A stretch of DNA of 64,000 bases from Bacteroidia bacterium (GCA_020849295.1 JADLGN010000037.1:1-64000), one strand, 5' to 3'; numbered from the stretch's first letter, positions 18,660-28,312 are shown. Made by a program: numbers and translations. Notes: generated by a model not told the origin, from the letters alone.

Positions 18660-21600
18660 TTAAATTGTTGTATCTGTATTTCTAATTTTTGTCATATACA
18701 TCATTGCTGGTTTTATACCTACTTCGTCTAACATGTGATATGACCTTTCATCTCTAAATAGTTTTGAAATCTGACTGTTAGGATCGTTTTTGTCTCCAAA
18801 AACAATCGCTCCTGATGGACAAGATGATGAACATGCTGTTTGAATTTCTCCATCAACAAGTTTCCTGTTTTCTCTCTTTGCTGTGAGTTTACCTGCTTGT
18901 ATTTTTTGAATACAAAAACTACATTTTTCCATAACCCCACGATGTCTTACAGTTACATCTGGATTGATAACCATTTTGCCCAAGTCATTGTTAAAATGAT
19001 AATCAAATTTATCGTTGTCGTTATACTTAAACCAATTAAAGCGGCGAACTTTATACGGACAATTGTTTGCACAATATTTTGTTCCAATACATCGGTTATA
19101 AGTCATTTGGTTTATACCTTCACTTGCATGAGTAGTTGCCAGTACCGGACAAACTGTTTCACAAGGTGCATGGTCACAATGTTGGCACATCATTGGTGCG
19201 TTTACCACAGAAATATTGTCATAAACAGAAGCATCAACTTTGTTTAATTTCTTTTCTTTGGTTAAAATAGTGCCATCATCGTAAAAACTGTAATATCTGT
19301 CAATTCTCATCCAGTGCATTTCACGTCTTAATATAACTTCATCACGACCTACTACTGGAACATTATTTTCAATATGACAACTTACAACGCATGAACCGCA
19401 ACCAGTGCATTTGTTCAAATCTATCGCCATTCCCCATTTATGACCTTTTGTATAATCATGCTCTTCCCAAAGTGAAATAAGATTTAACTTATTTTCATTT
19501 TTAACAGCAGGATTTTTCTTATACTGACCAATACTTGCTTCTCTAATAAAATCTCTACCTTCAATTGTATGATGTGTTTGAGTTTGTGCAAGAACATAAT
19601 TTTTTCTTGTTTTTTCAAAAGAAATAGGTCCTGATATATTATATGTATATGAACCATTTTCTGTTTTTACAAATGGAAATACATTTTTTCCAAGATTTTT
19701 GCCTACTTTTCCTGACTCAGTTCTTCCGTATCCCATTGCAATAGCATAAGTCCCTTGTGCCTGCCCTGGCTGAATCAATACCGGAATTTCACTTATTCTA
19801 ATATTGTTTATTGAAATATTTACTACATCATTTTGTTCAAAACCATTTTTTTCTGCATCGCTTTTTGATATTGAAAGGTAATTATCATAACAAACTTTAG
19901 TAACCGGATCGGGTAATTCGTGTAACCAAGGATTATTAGCCATTGAACCATCACGAACTCCTACTTTCTGATAAATTATCAACTCGGGAGTATCGCTTTT
20001 TGGCAATGATGAAACTATTTTTGATACTGAATCACTAAGATTGGCAGCAAATGATGGAATAGTTACAGTTAATTCAGGCTTCAATAATACTCCATCGTGT
20101 ATTGATTTATTCCAAACATCTTCGCCAGAAGATGCCCAATTTGATTTAATAAAATTATAAGCTTTTGCATTTTCAGGCATTACAGCAGACCAAGTAAGAA
20201 GCGATTCTATTACTTGACGTGTATTGAAAACAGGTGAAATTGTAGGCTGAGTAAAAGATATTAAACCATTTTTTGGTTCTGCATCTCCCCAACTTTCCAG
20301 AAAATGATTATCAGGACATACATATCCTGCAAATTTTGAAGTTTCGTCTTTTGAAATAGAAGTAGAAATAACAAGTTCAGCATTTTTAAGCCCTTCTGAT
20401 AGTTTTGCAGAATTGTGATATGAATATACAGGATTACAATTAACAAAAACAACACCTTTAACTGTACCGGTGCTGAGATCATTAACAAATTTTTCAAAAT
20501 CTGCTTCAATAAATTTTGATTGATTTGAATAATTATCTAAATCTACTGTTGTTCCATAATTACCCAGCAACATGTTAATACCGTTAATTACTGTTTGTAT
20601 TTCAGGATTATTAGATTTTGAAACAACTAAAGATTTTCCTTTAGCATTGAAAAGTTCTTTAGCAGAATTTTTAATCTGATTTCCTGCAAGCTCAGCATTT
20701 TGAGTAACTGCAAGTTGTGCTACTCCGGCTAATTTAGCAATCTCATTATATAATGAAATTACATAAATACCTTCTTTTGATTCTTTCATTGGTACTCTAA
20801 TATCAGCATTTGAACCTGTTAAAGAAAGTATTGATTCAAATTGATAATGACGAGACATTTTACCATTTTTTGGGTCTCTGTTTTTTACCCATTTTTTAGT
20901 ATATTCCACCGGAGATATCCACGTTCCAAGAAAGTCAGCTCCAAACGAAACTATTACTTCGGCCTTTTCAAAATTGTAATTTGGAATCACTCTTTTACCA
21001 AATGATTTTTCATTGGCAATCAAAATTCCGGAATATGATACTGCATCATAGGTTACTAACTCTGTTGTAGGATATTTTTGTTTAAATAAATTTACAGCTG
21101 CTGCAAATGATGGGCTATTGTTTGTTGAAGTTACTATTCTTATTGCTCCGAATGTTGCAGCTATTGATGTGAGTTTTGATATTATTTTTTTGTCAATTTT
21201 TGCCCAATCGGTTTGTTCATCACCATTTTCCAATGGATTTGCCAATCTGTTTATATCATACATTGTTAATATTCCAGCTTGTCCGGTTGCACAAAGAGCA
21301 CCTGAAGAAACAGGCGATTCATTACTTCCGTCAAGCTTTATTGGGCGCCCTTCTCTTGTTTTCACAATCATTCCACATCCGCTATTGCAACTAGCACATG
21401 TTGATGCATAATAATTTGGATTGCCCGGAGTTACATTTTGAGGTTTTTCAATATATGGAATTGCATATTTTACTGATGCTTTGTTACATGCTGCAAGAGC
21501 AACTGCTGATACACTAAAACCAAAAAATTTAAGAAAATCTCTTCTATTTGCTGACAAATCATCGTCCAAAGTTGACAACATTTCTTCAATGGGTAACGCA

Positions 21601-21689
21601 TCGCTGAATTCGTTTCCTTTTGATTTTACAAACTCAGGATGTTGTTCTGCTTCTTCTATTCCTTTCCAATATTTATTTTTATTTTCCAT
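18660..21689 (-). CDS. actB: Alternative complex III Fe-S subunit ActB (molybdopterin-like and ferredoxin domains fused)
   Basis: 1009 residues. A Tat signal (RRDFLKFFG, 49-57) ends with Cys68 (ALAAC), so the protein is probably a Tat-exported lipoprotein. The molybdopterin oxidoreductase-like region begins with CASCNSGCG; known ActB homologues bind no molybdenum cofactor. The C-terminal third is an NrfC/DmsB-like ferredoxin with cysteine groups CTGCGSCVVSC, CQHCDHAPCETVC, CIGTKYCANNC and CSFCIQ...CSSSC, enough for four clusters. It passes electrons from ActC to the hemes. Confidence 0.95.
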   Translation of the reverse strand: MENKNKYWKGIEEAEQHPEFVKSKGNEFSDALPIEEMLSTLDDDLSANRRDFLKFFGFSVSAVALAACNKASVKYAIPYIEKPQNVTPGNPNYYASTCASCNSGCGMIVKTREGRPIKLDGSNESPVSSGALCATGQAGILTMYDINRLANPLENGDEQTDWAKIDKKIISKLTSIAATFGAIRIVTSTNNSPSFAAAVNLFKQKYPTTELVTYDAVSYSGILIANEKSFGKRVIPNYNFEKAEVIVSFGADFLGTWISPVEYTKKWVKNRDPKNGKMSRHYQFESILSLTGSNADIRVPMKESKEGIYVISLYNEIAKLAGVAQLAVTQNAELAGNQIKNSAKELFNAKGKSLVVSKSNNPEIQTVINGINMLLGNYGTTVDLDNYSNQSKFIEADFEKFVNDLSTGTVKGVVFVNCNPVYSYHNSAKLSEGLKNAELVISTSISKDETSKFAGYVCPDNHFLESWGDAEPKNGLISFTQPTISPVFNTRQVIESLLTWSAVMPENAKAYNFIKSNWASSGEDVWNKSIHDGVLLKPELTVTIPSFAANLSDSVSKIVSSLPKSDTPELIIYQKVGVRDGSMANNPWLHELPDPVTKVCYDNYLSISKSDAEKNGFEQNDVVNISINNIRISEIPVLIQPGQAQGTYAIAMGYGRTESGKVGKNLGKNVFPFVKTENGSYTYNISGPISFEKTRKNYVLAQTQTHHTIEGRDFIREASIGQYKKNPAVKNENKLNLISLWEEHDYTKGHKWGMAIDLNKCTGCGSCVVSCHIENNVPVVGRDEVILRREMHWMRIDRYYSFYDDGTILTKEKKLNKVDASVYDNISVVNAPMMCQHCDHAPCETVCPVLATTHASEGINQMTYNRCIGTKYCANNCPYKVRRFNWFKYNDNDKFDYHFNNDLGKMVINPDVTVRHRGVMEKCSFCIQKIQAGKLTAKRENRKLVDGEIQTACSSSCPSGAIVFGDKNDPNSQISKLFRDERSYHMLDEVGIKPAMMYMTKIRNTDTTI

Positions 21690-21707
21690 CTGATTGATTT
21701 AATAGTA

Positions 21708-22670
21708 CTAATAATGACATTTTGCACACTCAGTTCCACCATTTTGTTCAACTGTGTAAACTGTCTTACCTTCAAGTTTTATTTTTTTATGTAAATCCTC
21801 ATAATACTTATTGTTGGCAACATCAATACTTTTTTCACGATGACAATTTATACACCAGTCCATTTGTAATGTAGAAAATTGATATACTTTATCCATTTCT
21901 TGAACTGGACCGTGGCATGTTTGACATTCAACTTTTCCAACACTTACATGTTGTGAGTGATTAAAATATGCTAAATCAGGTAAGTTATGAATTCTAACCC
22001 ATTCAATTGGTTTTTGTTTATAATCTTTAATGTATTCGCTATTTTCAGGATCCCAGCCTACAGCTTTGTATATTTTATCTATTTCAGGTGATACTTTTCC
22101 ATCATATCTGTCACGAAGATTTACAAATTTGTGGCAGTTCATACAAGTATTTGCAGATGGAATACTCGCTTGCTTGCTATACTCTGCAGTTGAGTGACAG
22201 TATTTACAATCTATTTGCAATTTTCCGGCATGTAATTTATGCGAGTAATTTATTGGTTGAGTTGGAGAATAGTTTTGTTGTACTCCAACCTCATTCATTC
22301 CAAATTGATATGCTTTGATAAATGTAATTAAACCCAAAATTGTAGCAATAGTAAGTGCTGTAATGGTTGGATTAAGCGTTTGCAACCAAGGTCTTAGTGA
22401 TTTTTCATAATAGGTAGGCTTTTCTTTACCTGTGGTTTTCTCATGTAAAATATTATCAAGATGAGATTTAACCCTATACAGAAAGAATGCTATTATTAAA
22501 AATAATAAACATAAAAACAAAAGAATTAAAAAAGTGTTGTCTGTATAAAATAAGTTTGAATTTGAACTGTCTGAAGCCCTTTCAACAGTTTGTGCCATTG
22601 TAGCAGTTAAAAAAGAAAATATTGACGCTGAGATTGCAATATTTCTTCTGCTTATTAATTTTTTAAACAT
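21708..22670 (-). CDS. actA: Alternative complex III pentaheme cytochrome c subunit ActA
   Basis: 320 residues with exactly five CxxCH sites: 155-159, 176-180, 249-253, 273-277 and 315-319, the last only one residue from the end. Before the heme domain there are three hydrophobic stretches: a signal-like segment ending near TMAQ (26), a strong membrane span at about 47-65, and one at 103-120. First gene of the act operon, behind a well-formed promoter. Confidence 0.94.
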   Translation of the reverse strand: MFKKLISRRNIAISASIFSFLTATMAQTVERASDSSNSNLFYTDNTFLILLFLCLLFLIIAFFLYRVKSHLDNILHEKTTGKEKPTYYEKSLRPWLQTLNPTITALTIATILGLITFIKAYQFGMNEVGVQQNYSPTQPINYSHKLHAGKLQIDCKYCHSTAEYSKQASIPSANTCMNCHKFVNLRDRYDGKVSPEIDKIYKAVGWDPENSEYIKDYKQKPIEWVRIHNLPDLAYFNHSQHVSVGKVECQTCHGPVQEMDKVYQFSTLQMDWCINCHREKSIDVANNKYYEDLHKKIKLEGKTVYTVEQNGGTECAKCHY

Positions 22671-22699
22671 ATTTGTTCAACCTGTGTTTTTAGAGATTG

Positions 22700-22729
22700 C
22701 AAATATAAGAGAGTAAATCTTTACACAAA
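22700..22729 (-). promoter_or_regulatory. Promoter of the act operon
   Basis: On the minus strand TTTG (22729-22726), an 18-base spacer and TATATTTG (22707-22700) match the Bacteroidota primary sigma consensus at every defined base. Transcription would begin near 22693, leaving a leader of about 23 bases before the actA ATG. Confidence 0.7.
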
Positions 22730-22922
22730 GCAATTTTTTATCAATTAAATATAATTTATATTCATTCTAAATTGACTGATTAATAATCTATTTTTCAAAC
22801 ATTTTAAAATAAAATTTTTTATTAATACTTTATTCAACTTTGATTAAAAGTATTTTTAAAGGAATATAAAAAATATATAATTTTACCTATTAAAATTTTA
22901 CAGTTAAATCAAACTTAAAAAG

Positions 22923-23735
22923 ATGATAGTAACCGGCAACATTAGAAAAATGAAAACACAATTAAAGGAAATTGTTCACTACAGTTTACCTTTATTTAAT
23001 AACTTAATTGAAAATCACTTGATTTACTTAAACGATTACATTGGTAAAAAAATAAAAATCACTTTTGAGAATGAAATAAATTGTATTATAACCGGTAAAA
23101 AGATAAAAAAAGTTTATGGCGAAGGTATGAGTTACGATGCTTTTATTAATTCTCCGCAGGCTTCGCCAAGCATTATTAATCCTGAATTAAGCAGAATACA
23201 TGAAGGTATTGCACTTAGAGATTATGAGTGGGAAATGGAACATCATTTCAAACCGCACTATGTATATTTGAGCAATACAAGTAATATAAAAGTAGGAGTA
23301 ACAAGAGTTACACAAGTACCGAGCAGATGGATTGACCAAGGTGCAACCCAAGCTCTTGTAATTGCAGAAACACCATATAGACAAGCCGCAGGTTTGATAG
23401 AAGTTTTTTTAAAAAATCATTTTAAAGACAAAACAAACTGGCAACAAATGCTTAAATCAGATTCTAATTATATTGACTTAAGTTTTGAAAAAGATAAAAT
23501 AATTAAATTATTGCCAGATGAGTTAAAAAAATTCACATATATATATATACCTGAAACTATAATTAAATATCCAATTTTAAGGTATCCTGAAAAAATTCAA
23601 AGTATGAAACTTGAAAACACTAATATTATAGAAGGTACACTTACCGGAATTAAGGGACAATACTTAATGTTAGATTTCCTTAAAGTTTTAAATATAAGAG
23701 CCCATTCAGGCTATAAAATTTCTATTGAATTATAA
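22923..23735 (+). CDS. DUF2797 family protein
   Basis: 270 residues; a second ATG at 22950 is possible. The family core is clear: CIITGKKIKKVYGEGMSYDAF, then HYVYLSNTSNIKVGVTRV and IDQGATQALVIAETPYRQAAG. In longer homologues this region contains a zinc-like cysteine cluster; here only one cysteine is kept. Function is unknown. The gene is transcribed away from the act operon, from the 252-base spacer, and has no same-strand neighbour. Confidence 0.8.
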   Translation: MIVTGNIRKMKTQLKEIVHYSLPLFNNLIENHLIYLNDYIGKKIKITFENEINCIITGKKIKKVYGEGMSYDAFINSPQASPSIINPELSRIHEGIALRDYEWEMEHHFKPHYVYLSNTSNIKVGVTRVTQVPSRWIDQGATQALVIAETPYRQAAGLIEVFLKNHFKDKTNWQQMLKSDSNYIDLSFEKDKIIKLLPDELKKFTYIYIPETIIKYPILRYPEKIQSMKLENTNIIEGTLTGIKGQYLMLDFLKVLNIRAHSGYKISIEL

Positions 23736-23759
23736 TAAAAACTTGGTTTGTTTATATAA

Positions 23760-24002
23760 TTAGTTAAGATTTTCTTTTATATACTGTTTTCCATCCCAAT
23801 ATCCAAGATAATCACTTCCTTGAGCACTTCTCTTTAGAAGAAATAATGCTTCATTTTTAGAATTTCTACTAACCAATACATTGCTTATTGTACCTAAATG
23901 AGGATTTTTTACTACTACATTTACATAGTAAGCTTTTCTCTTTTCCACAGGTTTAGTTGATGGGCGTCCCACTTTACCTTTTTCATCTATTACTTTTGCC
24001 AT
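23760..24002 (-). CDS. Small basic protein with an AT-hook-like N-terminus, function unknown
   Basis: 80 residues. The N-terminus KGKVGRPSTKPVEKRK contains a GRP core flanked by basic residues, resembling an AT-hook that reads the minor groove of AT-rich DNA. The rest (YYVNVVVKNP, ISNVLVSRNSKNEALFLLKR, YLGYWDGKQYI) looks like a small folded alpha/beta domain. It stands alone, 113 bases downstream of rlmH on the same strand. I do not recognise the family. Confidence 0.6.
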   Translation of the reverse strand: MAKVIDEKGKVGRPSTKPVEKRKAYYVNVVVKNPHLGTISNVLVSRNSKNEALFLLKRSAQGSDYLGYWDGKQYIKENLN

Positions 24003-24115
24003 AATATTTAAATTATTCTTTTTCTATTTTTAAAATTTATCAAACGTATTAATATAACACTTTTAAAGCAATTTTGTTGCCAAAATTTTATTCATATTTT
24101 ATTAACAACTTTACT

Positions 24116-24589
24116 TTATTTATGATGATATTTTTCATTTTTAAGAATTGTAAATGCCCTGTAAAGCTGTTCTGTAAAAAATAATCTTATCATCTGATGT
24201 GAAAATGTCATTTGAGATAATGAAACTTTGTCATTACAAATATTATAAAGTTCATCATCAAATCCATAAGCACCTCCGGCAACAAATATTATATGTTTAT
24301 TACTGTTTGTCAAAATTTTTTCGATATATGTTGCAAAACTCAATGATGAAAATTCTCTGCCTTTTTCGTCAAGTAGAATTAAAAAGTAAGATTTTGGAAA
24401 ATATTTAAAAATTTCAGCTTTTTCTGCTTTCTTAATATTTAATTCAGATGTAGAAATTTTGAATTTTAAATCAGGTATTTCTATAATTTCAAAGTTAACA
24501 TAATGTTTAATCCTTTTTAAATACTCAGCAATGCCACTTTCTAACCAAACTGTATTCGTTTTACCTACAACAATAAAACTAATTTTCAA
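24116..24589 (-). CDS. rlmH: 23S rRNA (pseudouridine1915-N3)-methyltransferase RlmH
   Basis: 157 residues, the standard length. This SPOUT enzyme methylates pseudouridine 1915 in helix 69 of 23S rRNA. Features are the start MKISFIVVGKT, LLDEKGREFSS, the knot segment IIFVAGGAYGFDDE and the terminal SLSQMTFSHQMIRLFFTEQLYRA signature. Last gene of the HU-to-rlmH run; only 2 bases separate it from the OmpA-domain gene. Confidence 0.95.
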   Translation of the reverse strand: MKISFIVVGKTNTVWLESGIAEYLKRIKHYVNFEIIEIPDLKFKISTSELNIKKAEKAEIFKYFPKSYFLILLDEKGREFSSLSFATYIEKILTNSNKHIIFVAGGAYGFDDELYNICNDKVSLSQMTFSHQMIRLFFTEQLYRAFTILKNEKYHHK

Positions 24590-24591
24590 GA

Positions 24592-25590
24592 TTATTTTTT
24601 AATTATATTCAAAATTTTTTCTATGTCAGGAGATAAAATAATTTCTATTCTTCTGTTTTTCGCTTTTGCTTCTATGCTATCCGAACTATCAGCAGGGAAA
24701 AAATAACTTCTGCCTGAAGGCACTACAAATTTTGGGTCAATTTCTCCTTCTTTAATCATTATTCTTATTACTGATGTTGCTCTAAGTACGCTTAAATCCC
24801 AGTTATCTTCAAATCTGGCTGTTTTTATAGGAACATCATCAGTATGTCCTTCTACAACAATTTCAAAATCTTTAATATTTTTTATACTGCTGCATAGTTT
24901 TAATAATGCCTTCTTGCCATTTTGTGATACTTCTGTTTTTCCTGACTGAAACAATAGTTTTTCATCAACAGATACATAAACTTTACCATCTTTAATACTA
25001 ACTGAAAGTCCGCTTTCTTTGTATCCTAAAAGCTCTTTTTCTAATGTTTCTTTAAGATTTTTCACTTTTTCGTCTTTCTGTTTCAGTAATTCTTCTAATT
25101 CTTTTATTCTGTTTTCTCTTTCTTTTAGATTGTTTGCTATTGACGTAACCTCATCGCTAAGTTTGTTTACTTCCTGTTCTTTTTTTAATAGGTTTGCTTC
25201 TTTTTCGTTCAATTCTAATTCTTTTTTAACCAGTTTATCTTCAAGTTCTCGAAGACTTTTCTTTAATTCATCTTTTGACAGTGCTTCGCTTGCAAGCTTG
25301 GTTTCATATATTTCTTTAAGTTGCTCATAAGACTTTTTTATTTGATTAAATTTAGAATTAGACTCTTCGTTTTCAAATTTCAATTTATTTAAATCATTAT
25401 TTAAATTTTCTACCTGTAATTTAAAATCAATAATTTTAAGTTGATTTTCTTTATTTGTAGAATCACAATTTTTTTTATCTTTTGAAATATTATTAAAGTC
25501 ATGCTTTAGCAAGTCAAATTTTTTTTGAGAAACACATGCACTTAAAATTAAAATACAGATTGTATTTACAATTATTGATTTGTTCACCAT
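24592..25590 (-). CDS. Coiled-coil lipoprotein with a C-terminal OmpA (peptidoglycan-binding) domain
   Basis: 332 residues. The lipobox ILSACVS gives a lipidated Cys19. Residues 25-190 are charged heptad-rich coiled coil (for example ELLKQKDEKVKNLKETLE). The OmpA domain covers about 200-325: LLFQSGKTEVSQNGKK, VEGHTDDVPI, WDLSVLRATSVIR and AKNRRIEI, which bind diaminopimelate peptidoglycan. It probably tethers outer membrane and wall. It follows rng by 4 bases. Confidence 0.9.
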   Translation of the reverse strand: MVNKSIIVNTICILILSACVSQKKFDLLKHDFNNISKDKKNCDSTNKENQLKIIDFKLQVENLNNDLNKLKFENEESNSKFNQIKKSYEQLKEIYETKLASEALSKDELKKSLRELEDKLVKKELELNEKEANLLKKEQEVNKLSDEVTSIANNLKERENRIKELEELLKQKDEKVKNLKETLEKELLGYKESGLSVSIKDGKVYVSVDEKLLFQSGKTEVSQNGKKALLKLCSSIKNIKDFEIVVEGHTDDVPIKTARFEDNWDLSVLRATSVIRIMIKEGEIDPKFVVPSGRSYFFPADSSDSIEAKAKNRRIEIILSPDIEKILNIIKK

Positions 25591-25594
25591 TTTA

Positions 25595-27145
25595 TTACGT
25601 TTTAATTATTTCATCATTTTCGTCAAAAATATGAAATTCGCCATAATGTAATGACATATCAGGTACAATTTTTACCCATATATTGTACAATAATTTCCAC
25701 TTTATTCGTCTTGATAAAAATCCTTTAGTAAAATATGAAAAAAGAAAGGGATGAGTTACAATTTTAATTTTTCGAAAATTAAGATTTTGTGCAAGGTATT
25801 TTACATTATTTTCAATATCTTTTTCAATATTTTGTGAAGAACTTACAGTACCGTCTCCCTTACACATAGGGCATTTTTCTTCTGTCTCAATTAATGTTTC
25901 TGGTCTTACTCTTTCTCTTGTAAGTTGTATTATGCAAAATTTACTCATAGGCAAAATAGAATGACTTGCTCTGTCTTCTTTCATTGCATCTATTAATGCT
26001 TTTTGGATTTTCTTTTTATTATTGTTATCTTTTGTATCAATAAAATCAATAACGATTATTCCCCCCATATCTCTAAGCCTTACCTGACGAGCTATTTCTT
26101 TTGCAGCTTCGAGATTTACCTGAAGTGCATTTTCTTCTTGAGTATTTTGCTTATTATATCCCGAACCACTGTTTACATCTATTACATGTAATGCTTCTGT
26201 ATGTTCTATTACCAGATATGAGCCGGCACTAAACGAAACTGTTTTTCCAAAACTTGTTTTAAGTTGTTTGCTTATTCCAAACTGCTCAAAAAATGAAACG
26301 TTTCCTTTGTAATGCTTTAAACTACTAACAGCAGTTGATTTGGTAATTTCCAAAAATTTTGACAACTGCTTATAGGTATCTAAATCATTTGTAACTACAC
26401 TATTTAATCCAATTCCCAAATAATCTCTTACAACAGAAATTGTGTATGAAGGTTCGCCAAGAACTTTGTCCCCTTTTTTGGCGTTTTTCATATTTGAAAC
26501 CATAATATCCCATCTTGCTACAAGATAGTTTATATCGTTTAAGAGTATATTTTCATTTATGCCTTTTGCAGCTGTGCGTACTACAATACCAAAGTTTTCG
26601 GGTAAATTTTCACTTATAATATGTTTTAAACGATTACGCTCTGACCTTTCAATTATTTTTTTTGAAATACTTACAGAATTTTGAAATGGAATAAGGATAC
26701 AATATGTTCCAGCTATTGTAATTTCAGTAGTAACTCTTGGTCCTTTTGATGAAATTGGCTCTTTTAAAATTTGTACCAGAACCTGCTGATTCTTTTTTAA
26801 TACTTCAGCTACATTGCCTGTTTTTAAAGTTTCAGGTTCATTTTTTATCGCACTCAAACCCGGCTTATTTAATCCGCCTGAAAGCCCAATTCGTGATAGT
26901 TTTAAAAAACTTCTGATATTTGGGCCTAAATCTGAGTAGTGAGTAAACGCATCTTTATCAATTCCTATATCAATAAATGCTGCATTGTTCCCTGTTAAAA
27001 TTTTTTTTACTAAACCAACATAAATATCGCCTACAACTAAATTTTTACCTTTTTTTTCTTGATAAAATTCAATTAGACGCTTATCCTGTAAAAAAGCAAT
27101 TTTTTCATCCTGCGGCGTTACTTCTATGTAAAGTTCATTTGCCAC
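25595..27145 (-). CDS. rng: Ribonuclease G (RNase E/G family)
   Basis: 516 residues. An interrupted S1 domain is at the N-terminus (GDIYVGLVKKILTGNNAAFIDIG). Metal-binding aspartates lie in HVIDVNSGSG and IIVIDFIDTKD. The zinc-link cysteines CPMC are followed by KGDG. There is no long RNase E-type scaffold tail. It trims 16S rRNA and degrades mRNA. The gene sits between the 29-residue bS22-like gene and the OmpA-domain gene. Confidence 0.95.
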   Translation of the reverse strand: MANELYIEVTPQDEKIAFLQDKRLIEFYQEKKGKNLVVGDIYVGLVKKILTGNNAAFIDIGIDKDAFTHYSDLGPNIRSFLKLSRIGLSGGLNKPGLSAIKNEPETLKTGNVAEVLKKNQQVLVQILKEPISSKGPRVTTEITIAGTYCILIPFQNSVSISKKIIERSERNRLKHIISENLPENFGIVVRTAAKGINENILLNDINYLVARWDIMVSNMKNAKKGDKVLGEPSYTISVVRDYLGIGLNSVVTNDLDTYKQLSKFLEITKSTAVSSLKHYKGNVSFFEQFGISKQLKTSFGKTVSFSAGSYLVIEHTEALHVIDVNSGSGYNKQNTQEENALQVNLEAAKEIARQVRLRDMGGIIVIDFIDTKDNNNKKKIQKALIDAMKEDRASHSILPMSKFCIIQLTRERVRPETLIETEEKCPMCKGDGTVSSSQNIEKDIENNVKYLAQNLNFRKIKIVTHPFLFSYFTKGFLSRRIKWKLLYNIWVKIVPDMSLHYGEFHIFDENDEIIKT

Positions 27146-27164
27146 GGCTTTTTATTTGATTAAA

Positions 27165-27254
27165 TTACTTTTTCTTATGTCTGTTTTTTCTTAAACGTTT
27201 CTTACGTTTGTGTGTTGAAATTTTGTGACGTTTTCTTTTTTTACCGCTTGGCAT
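27165..27254 (-). CDS. 29-residue ribosome-associated bS22/mS38-like (AURKAIP1/COX24-domain) protein
   Basis: ATG at 27254 to TAA at 27165 encodes 29 residues, almost half of them Lys or Arg: it starts MPSGKKRKRHKISTHKRKK and ends RKNRHKKK. The pattern K-R-K-R-x-K-x-x-x-H-K-x-K-K is that of the AURKAIP1/COX24 domain, whose eukaryotic and mycobacterial members (mS38, bS22) are small-subunit proteins. It is 10 bases after the TPR gene and 19 before rng, in the same operon. Confidence 0.8.
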   Translation of the reverse strand: MPSGKKRKRHKISTHKRKKRLRKNRHKKK

Positions 27255-27264
27255 AATAATATTT

Positions 27265-27984
27265 TTACTTTAATTGTTGTGTTTCTATTTTTAATAATAA
27301 TTCTTTATAAAAAGAATTTTCGGGCTGCAAAGATATTAATTTTTTTAATCGTTTTACAGCTTTTTCATATTGATTGCTTTGAATTGCCAAAATCATTAGC
27401 AAATGTTGAGCTTCTATATAATTTGAGTCTAAAGTTTCAACTTCTTTCAGTAATTGAACACCTTGCATTGTTTCATTTTCAAGATATATAAGAAATGATG
27501 CTTTTTTAGTTAAAGCATTTTTGTTTTCAGGTTCTTTTTCTAAAATCAAATCACAAGATTTCTTTCCATAAAATACACAAAATTGTTGAAAATTAAGTAT
27601 TGAATCACTTGATGAAATCTCTAAAAACAAATCAGCAGCTTGCTGCAATAATATTAAATTGTTTTGATTTTTTCCTTTTAAAAAATACCCATAAGCTAAG
27701 GTATGTTTTATGTTTTGTTCAGAACTTTTGTTAATTAACTGATCAATTAAAGTTGAATTAAGCGAATCTGATTTTACTTTTTGAATTAATGAAACTATCT
27801 CTGGGTTATTTTTAGTGTATTCGTTTAAAAATTCATAAGTATTAAAATTTGAACTTGATTCAATCTGTGATTTATCAAATTTGGCTGTTTTTGAATTTAT
27901 TCCGGCAAAAGTTAAAATTAAAAGCAAAACAATAACAACCCCAAGCAGAGAATATAGTTTGAAGTTGTTATTGTTTGACACCAA
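27265..27984 (-). CDS. Membrane-anchored TPR protein
   Basis: 239 residues. One N-terminal membrane span at about 11-28 (YSLLGVVIVLLLILTFAG) is followed by tetratricopeptide-like helices. The clearest lie in the last 80 residues (NALTKKASFLIYLENE, QAYEKAVKRLKKLISLQPEN-like pairs). Probably a periplasmic or cytoplasmic-face scaffold. It lies between the HU gene and the bS22-like/rng genes. Confidence 0.75.
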   Translation of the reverse strand: MVSNNNNFKLYSLLGVVIVLLLILTFAGINSKTAKFDKSQIESSSNFNTYEFLNEYTKNNPEIVSLIQKVKSDSLNSTLIDQLINKSSEQNIKHTLAYGYFLKGKNQNNLILLQQAADLFLEISSSDSILNFQQFCVFYGKKSCDLILEKEPENKNALTKKASFLIYLENETMQGVQLLKEVETLDSNYIEAQHLLMILAIQSNQYEKAVKRLKKLISLQPENSFYKELLLKIETQQLK

Positions 27985-28006
27985 TTAATCTAATTTAAAA
28001 AACTTA

Positions 28007-28312
28007 TTATTTAGAAATAAGCTTTTTAACTTTTTCACTTTTCTTGATTTTTTCCATAAATACTTTAGCCGGTTTGAATTTTGGGATAAAGTGCTCAGGA
28101 ATGGTGATTTGAGTGTTTTTTGAAATGTTTCTAGCTATTTTTTTAGCCCTCTTTTTTAGAATAAAACTTCCAAATCCTCTGAAATAAAGGTTTTCACCAT
28201 CATTCAATCTGTTTTTTACAACTTTAAAAAAACATTCTACAGTTTCCTGAACAGAAATTTTATCTATTCCTGTTTTTTCTGCAATTTCATTAATAACTTC
28301 TGCTTTTGTCAT
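28007..28312 (-). CDS. HU/IHF-family DNA-binding protein
   Basis: 101 residues. The HU fold is evident: MTKAEVINEIAEKTGIDK, NLYFRGFGSFILKKR, ARNISKNTQITIPEH and PKFKPAKVFMEKI. The beta-arm region keeps the proline (TIPEH) that intercalates DNA. A lysine-rich extension of about ten residues follows the core. First gene of the run that ends in rlmH. A TAAGTTTG box (28349-28342, minus strand) may be its -7 promoter element. Confidence 0.92.
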   Translation of the reverse strand: MTKAEVINEIAEKTGIDKISVQETVECFFKVVKNRLNDGENLYFRGFGSFILKKRAKKIARNISKNTQITIPEHFIPKFKPAKVFMEKIKKSEKVKKLISK

